The notes below the pieces were generated by a model. The model was not told the DNA's origin and searched no databases. It saw nothing but the letters and a program-made list of their open reading frames with translations. Positions 17,063 through 25,569 of a DNA stretch of 64,000 nt are shown in pieces (the first letter of the stretch is position 1; every line of letters starts with the position of its first letter). Source of the stretch: Acidobacteriota bacterium (GTDB taxonomy: Bacteria > Acidobacteriota > Terriglobia > Acidiferrales > UBA7541); NCBI GenBank assembly GCA_027307115.1, contig DAHUXN010000095.1, positions 1-64,000 on the forward strand, given 5' to 3'. The position numbers and the translations under genes were made by a program.

Positions 17063-18433
17063 TCAGGGAATCGCGAGTGTGCCGTGCTCTGGCGCTGATG
17101 TTTCGTAGCGGATCCCGTGCCAAAGATAAATCACCTTCAACCACTTGTGCTGGCCTATGGCTGGATCGCCGCCGAGGGACGCATTTGAGACCTGGAACTG
17201 CAGCCGGCCGCCGTTCACCATCGCGCCGACTCGAGCGGTAACGTCCAACCACCGGTTGCCGAAGCCGTAGGTCGCGCGGAGAATCCGCAAGGGCTCAGCC
17301 GAAAAATCGGCTGCGCCGTCGTTGGCGCTTGGGAGACTCAGCACATCCTTTTCATTGACCCTCGTGCGAAATTGCTGTCCGTTGAAGAGATAAACCACTG
17401 TGAGCTCTTTGCGCCGGTCAGTCGCGGGATCGCCGCCCATGCTGTCGTTGTTTATGCGCAGACGGAGTTGGTCGCCCTGAATCAGCGCATTGAGGCGGTC
17501 CGTCACATCGAAATAGCGGAAATCCGCGCCGTACTGCGCGCGCATGATACGCAGATTGCCTGAGAAATAGCCGTTCTCCGCCGGAAGATTGAGATAGCTT
17601 CCCTCGTTGACGACAACATTTGCGGGCCTGCCGTCTTCGAGGTACCAGACGCTCAGGGTTTTGCGATGATCATCTGCGGGGTCGCCGCCCATCGTGTCGT
17701 TGTTTACGGGCAGGCTAAGCTGGCCATCTCGAACGCGGGAAGACAGCAGCGCAGTCACGTCAGCGAAGCGGTTCTCTGCGCCGTAATCGGCGCGGAGGAT
17801 TTGCAAGCTTCTCTCGGTGCGCGAAAACTCGCCGCCGGAAGACTCGTCGCCGGGTGGGAGATTCAGTGTGCCGCCTTCGTCGACGCTGGTTTGCAAATCC
17901 GAACCGTCGTAGCTGTACCAGACGGTCAGCGTCTTACGACTATCGTGGGCAGGATCGCCGCCCATTGTGCCGTTGTTTATGGGAAGGCTGAGCCGGTCGC
18001 CCGCGATTCGGGAATTGAGCAGGTCGGTTACGTCGAACGCGCGATCGCGGCTACCGTAACTTGCGCGTGTGACGCGTAGCCTTCCCTGCTCGTGATCGCG
18101 ATCACCGCCGCGTTCATGTTCGCCGGCGCTCAGGGATAATTCGACGATTTCTTTCTCGCGAAATGTCAGCGTCCTCTCATGTCCGTCATCGTCCCGAACG
18201 TGTAGGCGCAGCGTCTTCTGCGCACCGACGGCGGGATCACCGCCGAGCGTAGCGTTGTCTGCCCGAATGTGCAGCACATCGCCGTTGATAAGCGAGCGAA
18301 CGCGGCCGGTGACATCCATCCAGGCATTCCCCGCGCCATACTCTGCGCGGACAAGCTGCCATCGGCCCGATTGCGCGGAAAGACCCGCAGCTGAAAATAC
18401 CAGAACGGACAGAAATGCGAAGACGCGTTTCAT
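17063..18433 (-). CDS. Secreted protein made of five DUF3395-like tandem repeats
   Basis: A signal peptide (MKRVFAFLSVLVFSAAGLSAQ) is followed by five copies of an approximately 75-residue module. Each has the form (Y)GxxxRxxDVTxxL, xxGDxLxLxxNNxTMGGDPAxxxxKTLxVxY, then a strand and a short linker. The third, fourth and fifth copies begin near LQILRADYG, LRIMRAQYG and LRILRATYG. The module resembles DUF3395, known from DNAJC11-type proteins and some bacterial secreted proteins. The invariant GGDPA and the acidic and Asn residues could bind a ligand or metal. A GGAG ribosome site precedes the ATG. The role is unknown; an envelope or extracellular binding protein is plausible. Confidence 0.75.
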   Translation of the reverse strand: MKRVFAFLSVLVFSAAGLSAQSGRWQLVRAEYGAGNAWMDVTGRVRSLINGDVLHIRADNATLGGDPAVGAQKTLRLHVRDDDGHERTLTFREKEIVELSLSAGEHERGGDRDHEQGRLRVTRASYGSRDRAFDVTDLLNSRIAGDRLSLPINNGTMGGDPAHDSRKTLTVWYSYDGSDLQTSVDEGGTLNLPPGDESSGGEFSRTERSLQILRADYGAENRFADVTALLSSRVRDGQLSLPVNNDTMGGDPADDHRKTLSVWYLEDGRPANVVVNEGSYLNLPAENGYFSGNLRIMRAQYGADFRYFDVTDRLNALIQGDQLRLRINNDSMGGDPATDRRKELTVVYLFNGQQFRTRVNEKDVLSLPSANDGAADFSAEPLRILRATYGFGNRWLDVTARVGAMVNGGRLQFQVSNASLGGDPAIGQHKWLKVIYLWHGIRYETSAPEHGTLAIP

Positions 18434-18753
18434 ATCGGCTCCTTACAGTTTGCCCATCCTCGCACCTGGTCGAAGGACTGGGCGGTTTCGCGGAAAAGTG
18501 CTACCAACTAAAAAAGCATTCGCGAAAGGCAAAGTCAAGGAAGCCGCCAAGACGGGTTTCAAGACGCGCACTAAAGCGCATTCTTCTTGCATGCAGCGGC
18601 TTTCGTGCGCGGCTCAGGACTCAGCGGCCTCGCAAATTGTCGCGCGTTCTTCCCGCTATTGTTGTCGTTCTGAGGGCAGCGCAGAATCTCGCCGTAGTCT
18701 TCTGCCGGGTTTCTGCGCGAAGATGCGGATGACGAGAAGACAGTCACAGTCCA
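18434..18753. other. Intergenic region with one dispersed repeat
   Basis: A 320-base gap between divergent genes. It holds a copy of the dispersed palindrome family at 18664-18690 (GTCGTTCTGAG...GAATCTC) and the GGAG ribosome site of the gene at 18433. Open frames crossing it lack family features. No convincing promoter or RNA was found. Confidence 0.5.
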
Positions 18754-19353
18754 ATGGACCTACCCGACGCTATCACCGATCGCCTGCCGTTTCTCGGCGC
18801 GCTTGAAAACGACTGGCAGCCCATCGCGCGATGGGCCCTCGTCGTGTGGGTGATCTTCTATCTCTTGTTTCTCTACCAGGCACTTCACGGCCAGGGCCCG
18901 CTACTGATGATTGACCTCGTTTTCGTCCCCATCCACGAAGGCGGCCATCTTCTTTTCCGTTTCCTTGGCCAGTGGATATCCATCGCCGGTGGCACATTCC
19001 TGCAGCTTTTCGCGCCCTTCGCTTTGGCTGTTTATTTTGCGCTCCAGCGGCACGTCACCGGCACCGCCTTTTGCACGTTCTTCTTTTTTGAACAACTCCT
19101 TCCCATCGCAACGTACATGGCCGATGCTCGCGCCCAAGTTTTACCGCTCCTTACCGTCGGCGACGGCGGCTACGTCATCCACGACTGGAATTACCTTTTC
19201 GCGAGCCTCGGCGTTCTCAATCACGACACGCAAATCGCCGCCGTCGTCCGCGCTCTCGGCTGGCTCGGCATGCTCGTCACGGTGGCGTGGCTAATCTACC
19301 GCTCCCGCGCTACTTGGAATTTGCCGTCTCGCACCCACCAAGACCCAAGCTGA
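18754..19353 (+). CDS. Membrane protein with an HEGGH metalloprotease-like motif
   Basis: A 199-residue integral membrane protein with about five hydrophobic segments. The stretch VFVPIHEGGHLLF contains an HExxH signature next to a membrane helix, as in site-2 (M50) proteases. A later DWNYLF could supply a third ligand, but the classical LDG motif is not seen. The fold FFEQLLPIATYMADAR recalls small uncharacterised membrane proteins. Peptidase activity is therefore a possibility, not a conclusion. It stands alone upstream of the NADH dehydrogenase gene. Confidence 0.65.
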   Translation: MDLPDAITDRLPFLGALENDWQPIARWALVVWVIFYLLFLYQALHGQGPLLMIDLVFVPIHEGGHLLFRFLGQWISIAGGTFLQLFAPFALAVYFALQRHVTGTAFCTFFFFEQLLPIATYMADARAQVLPLLTVGDGGYVIHDWNYLFASLGVLNHDTQIAAVVRALGWLGMLVTVAWLIYRSRATWNLPSRTHQDPS

Positions 19354-19421
19354 TCTTACGATACCGTACAATCTCGACTGCCAACTCTCGACTATTGACT
19401 CCGTGAGATAATTGCATCGCC

Positions 19422-20744
19422 ATGAAACGCATCGTTGTTCTCGGTTCCGGCTTCGCGGGCATGCAAGCCGTCATCGATCTCGAACGCCTCTTCCGCAAAG
19501 CGCCTGGCTACGAAATCCTTCTCATTAGCGACCAAAACTACGTTCTCTTCACGCCGCTTTTGCCGCAAATCGCGTCTAGCCAAATTGACCCGCGCCACAT
19601 CGCCCAAGCGGTGCGCGACGTCCGCGGACATCGTCGTTTCCGTTTCCTTCGAGATACGGTGCGCACCATCGATCTCGCCAATCGCCGCATCGACGCCGCC
19701 TCCGGCCCAATCGCATACGATTCGCTCGTCATCGCTCTCGGGAGCCGCACGAATTATTTCGGCGTTCCCGGCGCCCGCGAACACACTTACGATTTCAAGT
19801 CACTGGAAGATTCCATCGCGCTTCGCGAGCGCGTCCTCGACCTCTGCGAGCATGCCGATCACATCACGGACGAAAACGCGCGCCGCGGTCTTCTCACCTT
19901 CGCCGTCGTCGGCGGGGGCTATACCGGCGTCGAGCTTCTCACCGACTTGCGCGATTTTCTTTTTGACTACATCGCGCGCCATTTTCGCGGGATTTCCCGG
20001 AACACGATTCGCCTCGTCCTCGTCGAAGCCTCCGATAGCATTTTGAATGGCATTCATCCGCTGCTGCGCGCGCACGCGATGAAGCGCCTCAAAGCTGAAG
20101 GCATCGAAATCCTTTATAACTCGCGCGTCACGCGCTGCTTCGAGGGAGGGATCGAGATTAATCAGAAAGAGAATTTGCAAGCCGCAACGATTGTTTGGAC
20201 CGCTGGCGTGCGCGCGCATGAAATTGTCGAAGCATTGCCCGGCGCGCACGATCGCGCCGGCCGCGCGCAGGTCAACGAATATTTGCAGATGGAGAATTTT
20301 CCGGAAGTTTTCGTCGCGGGAGATTCCGCTGTTGCTTCCTCCGCAGCCGGATTGCCTGAAAACGCCCCGCAAGTCGCGCCCGTCGCCATCGCCCACGGCA
20401 AGATCGCCGCGCGCAACCTCGCGCATCGCGAACGCAACGAACCGCTCGAAAGCTATCGCTACGTTTCGCAGGGCATGCTTGTCTCGCTTGGCGCGCGCGA
20501 CGCCGTCGTCAGCGTGGGCGGAATTCAAATCCACGGCTCTTTTGCGTGGCTTTTCTGGAACGCGGTGCACCTCTACAAGCTCGTCAACTTGAAAAAGCAA
20601 TTTCAAGTCGCCGTCGATTGGTCGCTCGGCACCATTTTTCCGCGCGACGCCGTTTTGTTTCGCCGTTCCGGCGCCTGTAAACTCTGCGCCGCCGCGAGCA
20701 ACGCTTCTGCCATTGCGCCCGAAGTCAAGCGCACGACCGTATGA
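19422..20744 (+). CDS. ndh: Type II NADH dehydrogenase (NDH-2) / FAD-dependent oxidoreductase
   Basis: A 440-residue single-subunit, membrane-associated flavoprotein that oxidises NADH and reduces quinone without pumping protons. The FAD Rossmann motif VVLGSGFAGMQ is at residues 5-15, LFTPLLPQ near 45 is typical of the family, the NADH site FAVVGGGYTGVEL is near 160, and VFVAGDSA near 300 is the second FAD signature. The C terminus has the amphipathic segment FAWLFWNAVHLYKLVN expected for membrane attachment. The start codon is the first ATG of the conserved N terminus. Confidence 0.9.
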   Translation: MKRIVVLGSGFAGMQAVIDLERLFRKAPGYEILLISDQNYVLFTPLLPQIASSQIDPRHIAQAVRDVRGHRRFRFLRDTVRTIDLANRRIDAASGPIAYDSLVIALGSRTNYFGVPGAREHTYDFKSLEDSIALRERVLDLCEHADHITDENARRGLLTFAVVGGGYTGVELLTDLRDFLFDYIARHFRGISRNTIRLVLVEASDSILNGIHPLLRAHAMKRLKAEGIEILYNSRVTRCFEGGIEINQKENLQAATIVWTAGVRAHEIVEALPGAHDRAGRAQVNEYLQMENFPEVFVAGDSAVASSAAGLPENAPQVAPVAIAHGKIAARNLAHRERNEPLESYRYVSQGMLVSLGARDAVVSVGGIQIHGSFAWLFWNAVHLYKLVNLKKQFQVAVDWSLGTIFPRDAVLFRRSGACKLCAAASNASAIAPEVKRTTV

Positions 20745-20843
20745 CGCGCTTCTGAAACTCACTTCCCACTCGCGCGCGAAAGTGCTACTTTGACCCTTCG
20801 CCGCTCGCGCAAGCGTGTGCAACGGACGCGATTCAAAATCTAA

Positions 20844-21503
20844 ATGCCCGGCTCGCTCATCGCCATTCTCGAATTCGCGCTCCTCGCGCTCACGTCTGTG
20901 TTTTTTCTCGTCGATCCGTTCGCCGTAATTCCCATGTTTCTGGTTATGACTGCGGACTCGCCGCAAGCGGAACGCCGCCACATGGCGCGCCGCTCCGCGT
21001 GGACCTGCGCCATCGTTCTGTGCGCGTTCGCTCTCGCCGGCAGTTTGATTTTTAAGCTTTTCGGCATCACGCTTCCCGCGTTCAAAATCGCCGGCGGAAT
21101 TATTCTGATGCAAATCGGCGTCGACATGCTGCAAGCGAAGCAATCCGGCCAGCGCTCCACGCCCGAAGAAACGAAAGAGGGAACTGCGAAAGAGGACGCG
21201 AGCATTATTCCACTCGGCATGCCGATGCTCGCGGGACCCGGCGCGATTTCCACGGTGATGGTGCTGGTGGGCGAGTCGCACACGCTGTGGGAACACGGCA
21301 TCGTTTATGCCGCGATAATCGTGTCGTCGCTCGCCGCGTATCTGATTCTTGCGGGCGCCGACCGCGTTCGCCGGTACCTGGGCGAGACGGGAATCCGCAT
21401 CTTGATGCGCTTGATGGGACTGCTGCTCGTCGCGCTCGCCGTGCAATTCGTCGCCAACGGGCTCATCGATTTCGGCCTGCTCAAGGCGCCCACGATGCAT
21501 TGA
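20844..21503 (+). CDS. marC: MarC-family integral membrane protein
   Basis: A 219-residue protein with six predicted helices. Conserved family stretches include SVFFLVDPFAVIPMFL near the N terminus, GGIILMQIGVDML mid-protein, IPLGMPMLAGPGAIST and the C-terminal AVQFVANGLID. The cytoplasmic loop between helices 3 and 4 is charged (KQSGQRSTPEETKEG). MarC proteins are widespread; the once-proposed multidrug resistance role is not supported, and amino-acid efflux has been suggested for relatives. Confidence 0.88.
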   Translation: MPGSLIAILEFALLALTSVFFLVDPFAVIPMFLVMTADSPQAERRHMARRSAWTCAIVLCAFALAGSLIFKLFGITLPAFKIAGGIILMQIGVDMLQAKQSGQRSTPEETKEGTAKEDASIIPLGMPMLAGPGAISTVMVLVGESHTLWEHGIVYAAIIVSSLAAYLILAGADRVRRYLGETGIRILMRLMGLLLVALAVQFVANGLIDFGLLKAPTMH

Positions 21504-21681
21504 GGGCATTTCACAGATGTGAAAGGCCTGCCGCGGCGCACCGCCGTTGTGCAAGTGCGAAATTATTTGGAAAGCGACACACTCGCGGCACGCAATTGGT
21601 GTATATTTCAGTTTGTTACACTTGCGAACCCGGAATCCCGACTCGCGGATCTGCGCAGAGTTTTTCTGAGGACGCTGACAC

Positions 21682-22290
21682 ATGAGCTTTCGAGTATTTG
21701 CCGCCGGAGCGCTGAATGATTTTTATACGACGGCGGCGATCGCGCCGAGTTCGCCTCATCTGGCCTCCGCCATGCTCGCGCCGCTGCATTTGTCGAGGGC
21801 GCGGGTCGCGCTGGAATTAGGCGCAGGCACTGGCGCCATCACGCAATGCCTGCTCGATGCGCTGCCGGCGTCCTCGACTTTGCTTGTCTTCGAAATCAAT
21901 CGCCGCTTTTGCACGCATCTGCGGAGGAAGTTCAAAGACCCGCGCATGGTGCTCATCAACGCCAACGTTGCAAACCTGGATTCCGAACTTCACCGGCGCG
22001 GATACGACCACGTGGACGCGGTAGCTTCTTCGCTCGGCCTCGGATTTATGTCTGAAACGCAACGCAACGAAATTTTCGAGCGCCTCATGCCTTTTCTGCG
22101 CGAGAACGCGGTGCTCACTCAATATCAATATGTACACGGCATGCAATTCGCGAATGGGCGTCTGCGCCGCCTCAGCCTGCGTCCCACGCTTAACCGCTAT
22201 TTCGATTCCGTGGAAACCAAGATCATCTGGCGCAATTTGCCGCCCGCCTGCGTTTTCGCCTGCCGAGCGCCCTCAATCACCACGCATTAA
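21682..22290 (+). CDS. SAM-dependent methyltransferase, phospholipid N-methyltransferase-like
   Basis: A 202-residue class I methyltransferase with motif I ALELGAGTGAIT near residue 44 and the acidic end of strand 2 in LLVFEINRRF. The length and the pattern SSLGLGFMSE...RLMPFLRENAVLTQYQYVHG resemble the PmtA/KsgA-like group that methylates phosphatidylethanolamine. An rRNA dimethyltransferase is less likely because the C-terminal domain is missing. The start at 21682 is the first ATG. The gene is followed convergently by leuD. Confidence 0.7.
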   Translation: MSFRVFAAGALNDFYTTAAIAPSSPHLASAMLAPLHLSRARVALELGAGTGAITQCLLDALPASSTLLVFEINRRFCTHLRRKFKDPRMVLINANVANLDSELHRRGYDHVDAVASSLGLGFMSETQRNEIFERLMPFLRENAVLTQYQYVHGMQFANGRLRRLSLRPTLNRYFDSVETKIIWRNLPPACVFACRAPSITTH

Positions 22291-22321
22291 AATCGAAACC
22301 GCGAAAGTTTGAAGTCGAGAA

Positions 22322-22963
22322 TTAATTCTGCGGGGAATAAAATTTTATGTCGACGGCGTCGACCATTTCGGGGATGGGCAGGCCCTTTTTTTCGTACGCG
22401 GAAATGTCTGGCTGGTGTTCGAGGGTCAGGCCGATGTCGTCGAGGCCTTTCAGCAGGCAGCGTTTGCGGAATGGATCGATTTCAAACGAGCGCTCGAAAC
22501 CTTTGCCGTCCGCGACGGTTTGAGTTTCCAGGTCAACGGTGAGCGTGTAGCCCTCGCTCTTTTCCGTGCGCGCGAAGAGCTCGTCGATGTCTTTGTCGGG
22601 AAGAGTCAGCGGCAGAATGCCGTTCTTGAAACAGTTGTTGTAGAAAATGTCCGCGTAGCTGGGCGCGATGATGGCGCGGAATCCATAATCGCCGATGCCC
22701 CACGGAGCGTGTTCGCGGCTCGAGCCGCATCCGAAATTCGCGCGCGCCAGCAAAACGGATGCACCCTTGTAGCGCGGCTGATTCAGCACAAAATCTGGAT
22801 TCGGTTTTTCGCCCGGCAAATAGCGCCAATCGTAAAACAGCACGCGACCGTAGCCTTCGCGCGTTAGAAATTTCAAGAATTGCTTGGGCACCATCTGATC
22901 GGTGTCCACATTCACGCGATCCATCGGCGCCACCAACCCGGTATGTTTTGTGAATGGTTTCAA
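22322..22963 (-). CDS. leuD: 3-isopropylmalate dehydratase small subunit LeuD
   Basis: A 213-residue swivelling-domain subunit of isopropylmalate isomerase (leucine biosynthesis). [18 protein letters not shown] near the N terminus and [12 protein letters not shown] are diagnostic. It should form a heterodimer with LeuC, encoded 850 bases upstream on the same strand. The order leuC, two small foreign-looking genes, leuD is unusual because leuC and leuD are normally adjacent; the spacing on either side of the insert is only a few bases. Confidence 0.95.
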   Translation of the reverse strand: MKPFTKHTGLVAPMDRVNVDTDQMVPKQFLKFLTREGYGRVLFYDWRYLPGEKPNPDFVLNQPRYKGASVLLARANFGCGSSREHAPWGIGDYGFRAIIAPSYADIFYNNCFKNGILPLTLPDKDIDELFARTEKSEGYTLTVDLETQTVADGKGFERSFEIDPFRKRCLLKGLDDIGLTLEHQPDISAYEKKGLPIPEMVDAVDIKFYSPQN

Positions 22964-22967
22964 AACT

Positions 22968-23390
22968 CTACCTCGTAGCCGAAGCTCTCCGCCGGTAATC
23001 GCCGCTGTGTATCAGATTCGATCCTTTGACGCGCCGATTGTAGACATAGACCCAAGCTTCCTTTGATTTCCCGTCCTCCATTCTGACCGAAATGCGCTTT
23101 CGAACGAACAGGCTTCTCGCGGGATTGCTCGGTTCAAATTCCTCGTACTCGTCTAGAATTTCAAATGCGAGATTCACGTCGTCAAGTCTGTAAACTTCCC
23201 CCCGAATATGACACCGATGACCGCTGCTAATCACCGCACCGGGAAAACCTCCAAGGTCGTAGAGCTTGCCAGTGATTCTTCCGCAACCGACAAAATGGGC
23301 GCCTACTCTCCTCTGCCAATCTTCCCGATGTTCCTTCATCAGAGTTCCGTATACGAATAGCAGATTCGTTTCCATTGAACCGCCGCTCAT
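22968..23390 (-). CDS. Gamma-glutamylcyclotransferase-like (AIG2/GGCT) protein
   Basis: A 140-residue GGCT-fold protein with the substrate loop FVYGTLMK near the N terminus, VYRLDD in the middle and LDEYEEFEP carrying the expected catalytic glutamate. Family members cyclise gamma-glutamyl peptides or amines; the substrate is unknown. The ATG at 23390 shares one base with the stop of the preceding gene (TGATG); METN at 23375 is an alternative start. Its GC content (28 of 60 bases at 23041-23100) is clearly lower than leuC or leuD, so it probably entered the leu operon by transfer together with its neighbour. Confidence 0.82.
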   Translation of the reverse strand: MSGGSMETNLLFVYGTLMKEHREDWQRRVGAHFVGCGRITGKLYDLGGFPGAVISSGHRCHIRGEVYRLDDVNLAFEILDEYEEFEPSNPARSLFVRKRISVRMEDGKSKEAWVYVYNRRVKGSNLIHSGDYRRRASATR

Positions 23391-23809
23391 CAAAGATCTT
23401 CTCGCAACACCTTGCTCAATTTCTCAAATCCCTTAGAGGCATCGTTGATATACGCGAAAACATCCGGGCAGGACTTGAGATTCTCTAAATAGTACTGAAA
23501 GATTCCCAACATGTCCGCCTTTTTTACCTGCCCGGACTCCTTAAGGTAAGCAAGAAACTCAAAGAAATTCAAATAGTCAGTGAACGACGAACTTTCACCT
23601 CTGACTAATTTTGTCTTCACGCCTTCGTCACTGCTATCCAATTCCTCTCGGACTGTTTTAAGCTGTGGCTGTTCGTAGAACTTCTCGTAAAGTTCCTTGA
23701 CCCACCTCGCTCGCGCTAGTTTCATACTCTGGTGATAAGTCCAAACAGCCCAAAACGCAGCGACAAGGCCGCCGATCGGAGTCAGCAAGCCCACGATCAC
23801 CCTGACCAT
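23390..23809 (-). CDS. Small membrane-anchored protein of unknown function
   Basis: A 139-residue protein. One N-terminal helix (VIVGLLTPIGGLVAAFWAVWTY) anchors an alpha-helical cytoplasmic domain with KLARARWVKELYEKFYEQPQLK and YLNFFEFLAYLKESGQVK. The pattern resembles DUF4760-like single-pass proteins; no function is assigned. The start lies 3 bases after the leuC stop and the stop overlaps the next gene. The three lines 23401-23580 contain 26, 28 and 23 G or C out of 60, far below the flanking leuC, indicating recent acquisition. Confidence 0.7.
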   Translation of the reverse strand: MVRVIVGLLTPIGGLVAAFWAVWTYHQSMKLARARWVKELYEKFYEQPQLKTVREELDSSDEGVKTKLVRGESSSFTDYLNFFEFLAYLKESGQVKKADMLGIFQYYLENLKSCPDVFAYINDASKGFEKLSKVLREDL

Positions 23810-23812
23810 CGC

Positions 23813-25234
23813 TCAGTTTCCGGTTCCGTTGCGCCAGTGGCGCACGTCCACGAAGTGGCCTTCGATTGCGGCCGCGGCGGCCATCAGCGGGCTGACGAGA
23901 TGCGTGCGGCCGTCTTTTCCCTGGCGCCCCTCGAAATTGCGATTGGAAGTGCTGGCGCAGCGTTCGTGCGGCTGCAAAACGTCGTCGTTCATGCCGATGC
24001 ACATGCTGCATCCCGCGTCCCGCCATTCGAATCCCGCATCGCGGAAAATTTTGTCAAGGCCCTCAGCTTCGGCTTGCGTTTTCACGCGGCGCGAACCGGG
24101 AACAACGAGCGCCTGCTTCAATGATTTTGCAACGTGTTTGCCCGCAACAGCTTTCGCGGCGGTGCGCAAATCCTCGAGGCGCGAATTGGTGCACGAGCCG
24201 ATGAAAACGCGGTCGAGATAAATGTCCGTGATAGGTGTGCCGGCTTTCAGATCCATGTAAACAAGCGCGCGTTCGGCGGCCTGGCGATCCACGTCGTTCG
24301 CGAATGATCCGGGATCGGGGACGCGCGCGGTGACGTCCGTGACCATGCCGGGATTCGTGCCCCAGGTGACTTGCGGAGCGAGTTTCGCGGCGTCAAGCTC
24401 GACTGTCTCGTCGAATTTCGCGCCGGGATCGGACGGCAAAGTTTTCCAGTGTTCGACGAGGCGCTGAAAATCTTTTCCGCGCGGCACGAAGGGCTTGCCT
24501 TCGAGATACGCGAACGTGACTTCGTCTGGCGCGACCATTCCCGCGCGTGCGCCCGCTTCGATGGACATATTGCAGATGGTCATGCGCGCTTCCATCGAGA
24601 GTGCGCGAATCGCATCGCCCGTGTATTCGAAAACGTGGCCGTTCCCGCCGGCGATTCCGAGCTTGCCGATGATGGCGAGAATAATGTCCTTCGACGCGAG
24701 GCCAGCGCCGAGTTTGCCCTTCACTTCGATGCGCGTGGTTTTCGATTTGAATTGCGAGAGGCATTGCGTGGCGAGCACGTGCTCGATTTCGCTCGTGCCG
24801 ATGCCGAACGCAAGCGCGCCCATGGCTCCGTGCGTGGAAGTGTGGCTGTCGCCGCAGACAATCGTAAATCCCGGCTGCGTGATGCCCAGTTCAGGGCCGA
24901 TGATGTGCACGATGCCTTGATTGCGGCTGTGCATGTCGAACAAACGCACGCCGCTTTCGCGGCAATTTTTCGCCAGCGCTTCAAATTGCCCGGCGGCGTC
25001 CGCGTCGAGAACGGGCAACTCGCGATTTTTCGTCGAGACGGAATGATCCATCACCGCGAAAGTCAATTCCGGGCGACGGACTTTGCGGCCCGCAGCTTTC
25101 AGTCCAGCAAACGCCTGCGGAGAAGTGCCTTCGTGAATCAGGTGACGGTCGATATAGATGAGCGAAGGCTGGCCGGGAACTTCGCGCACCACGTGTGCGT
25201 TCCAAATTTTTTCGTAGAGAGTCAACGCGGGCAT
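23813..25234 (-). CDS. leuC: 3-isopropylmalate dehydratase large subunit LeuC
   Basis: A 473-residue aconitase-family subunit. [19 protein letters not shown] and the three cluster cysteines ([11 protein letters not shown] and GCSMCIGMN) identify the [4Fe-4S] enzyme; the N terminus [16 protein letters not shown] is canonical. A GAAGAAGG ribosome site precedes the ATG. Transcription probably starts in the 335-base region upstream, which contains two operator-like repeats. The operon continues into two unrelated small genes and then leuD. Confidence 0.96.
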   Translation of the reverse strand: MPALTLYEKIWNAHVVREVPGQPSLIYIDRHLIHEGTSPQAFAGLKAAGRKVRRPELTFAVMDHSVSTKNRELPVLDADAAGQFEALAKNCRESGVRLFDMHSRNQGIVHIIGPELGITQPGFTIVCGDSHTSTHGAMGALAFGIGTSEIEHVLATQCLSQFKSKTTRIEVKGKLGAGLASKDIILAIIGKLGIAGGNGHVFEYTGDAIRALSMEARMTICNMSIEAGARAGMVAPDEVTFAYLEGKPFVPRGKDFQRLVEHWKTLPSDPGAKFDETVELDAAKLAPQVTWGTNPGMVTDVTARVPDPGSFANDVDRQAAERALVYMDLKAGTPITDIYLDRVFIGSCTNSRLEDLRTAAKAVAGKHVAKSLKQALVVPGSRRVKTQAEAEGLDKIFRDAGFEWRDAGCSMCIGMNDDVLQPHERCASTSNRNFEGRQGKDGRTHLVSPLMAAAAAIEGHFVDVRHWRNGTGN

Positions 25235-25342
25235 CAGCGAGCCTTCTTCTTCACGTTCAAATCACCGTGCACTTGGACGGTAGCGCAAGCTTGCGCGTTG
25301 CGGGAAGTTTGCGCGAAACCAGGTTGCGCAACAAGTGCCATT

Positions 25343-25360
25343 TTGTACCGATTAGAAATG
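25343..25360. promoter_or_regulatory. Operator-like repeat 1 upstream of leuC
   Basis: TTGTACCGATTAGAAATG, identical over 18 bases to 25409-25426, 66 bases apart. It lies 109 bases upstream of the leuC start. Confidence 0.55.
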
Positions 25361-25408
25361 AGTGCCATCCTTTGTTTTGTGTAAGTTACAGGGAATTCTA
25401 ATAATTTG

Positions 25409-25429
25409 TTGTACCGATTAGAAATGGCA
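25409..25429. promoter_or_regulatory. Operator-like repeat 2 upstream of leuC (imperfect palindrome)
   Basis: The second copy of the 18-base repeat extends into TACCGATTAGAAATGGCA, an imperfect dyad of the form TNCCNNTTNNAANNGGNA. The rest of 25235-25569 has no recognisable gene; a short frame on the minus strand ending in the leuC start is discussed among the rejected items. Confidence 0.55.
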
Positions 25430-25569
25430 GAAAATGGCTCGAGATTTGGCGTCTGCTTGGGAAATTTTATTTGCGGGCAATTTTGGTGCGTTGCTGCTGG
25501 CATCGTGCTGCGAACCTCTTGAACAAGCCTAGCACAAACCCGCGAATTTTTCAGAAGGGGTGAAGGTAC

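Noticed and set aside
19800-21683. 627-residue minus-strand open frame
   Set aside because: Opposite ndh and marC, which show full family features; very Arg/Ala/His-rich composition of a shadow frame.
25234-25341. Short minus-strand frame that ends in the leuC start (TGATG), possibly a leader peptide
   Set aside because: No ribosome site; not rich in leucine or branched-chain residues; its sequence is dictated by the 18-bp repeats and the leuC ribosome site.
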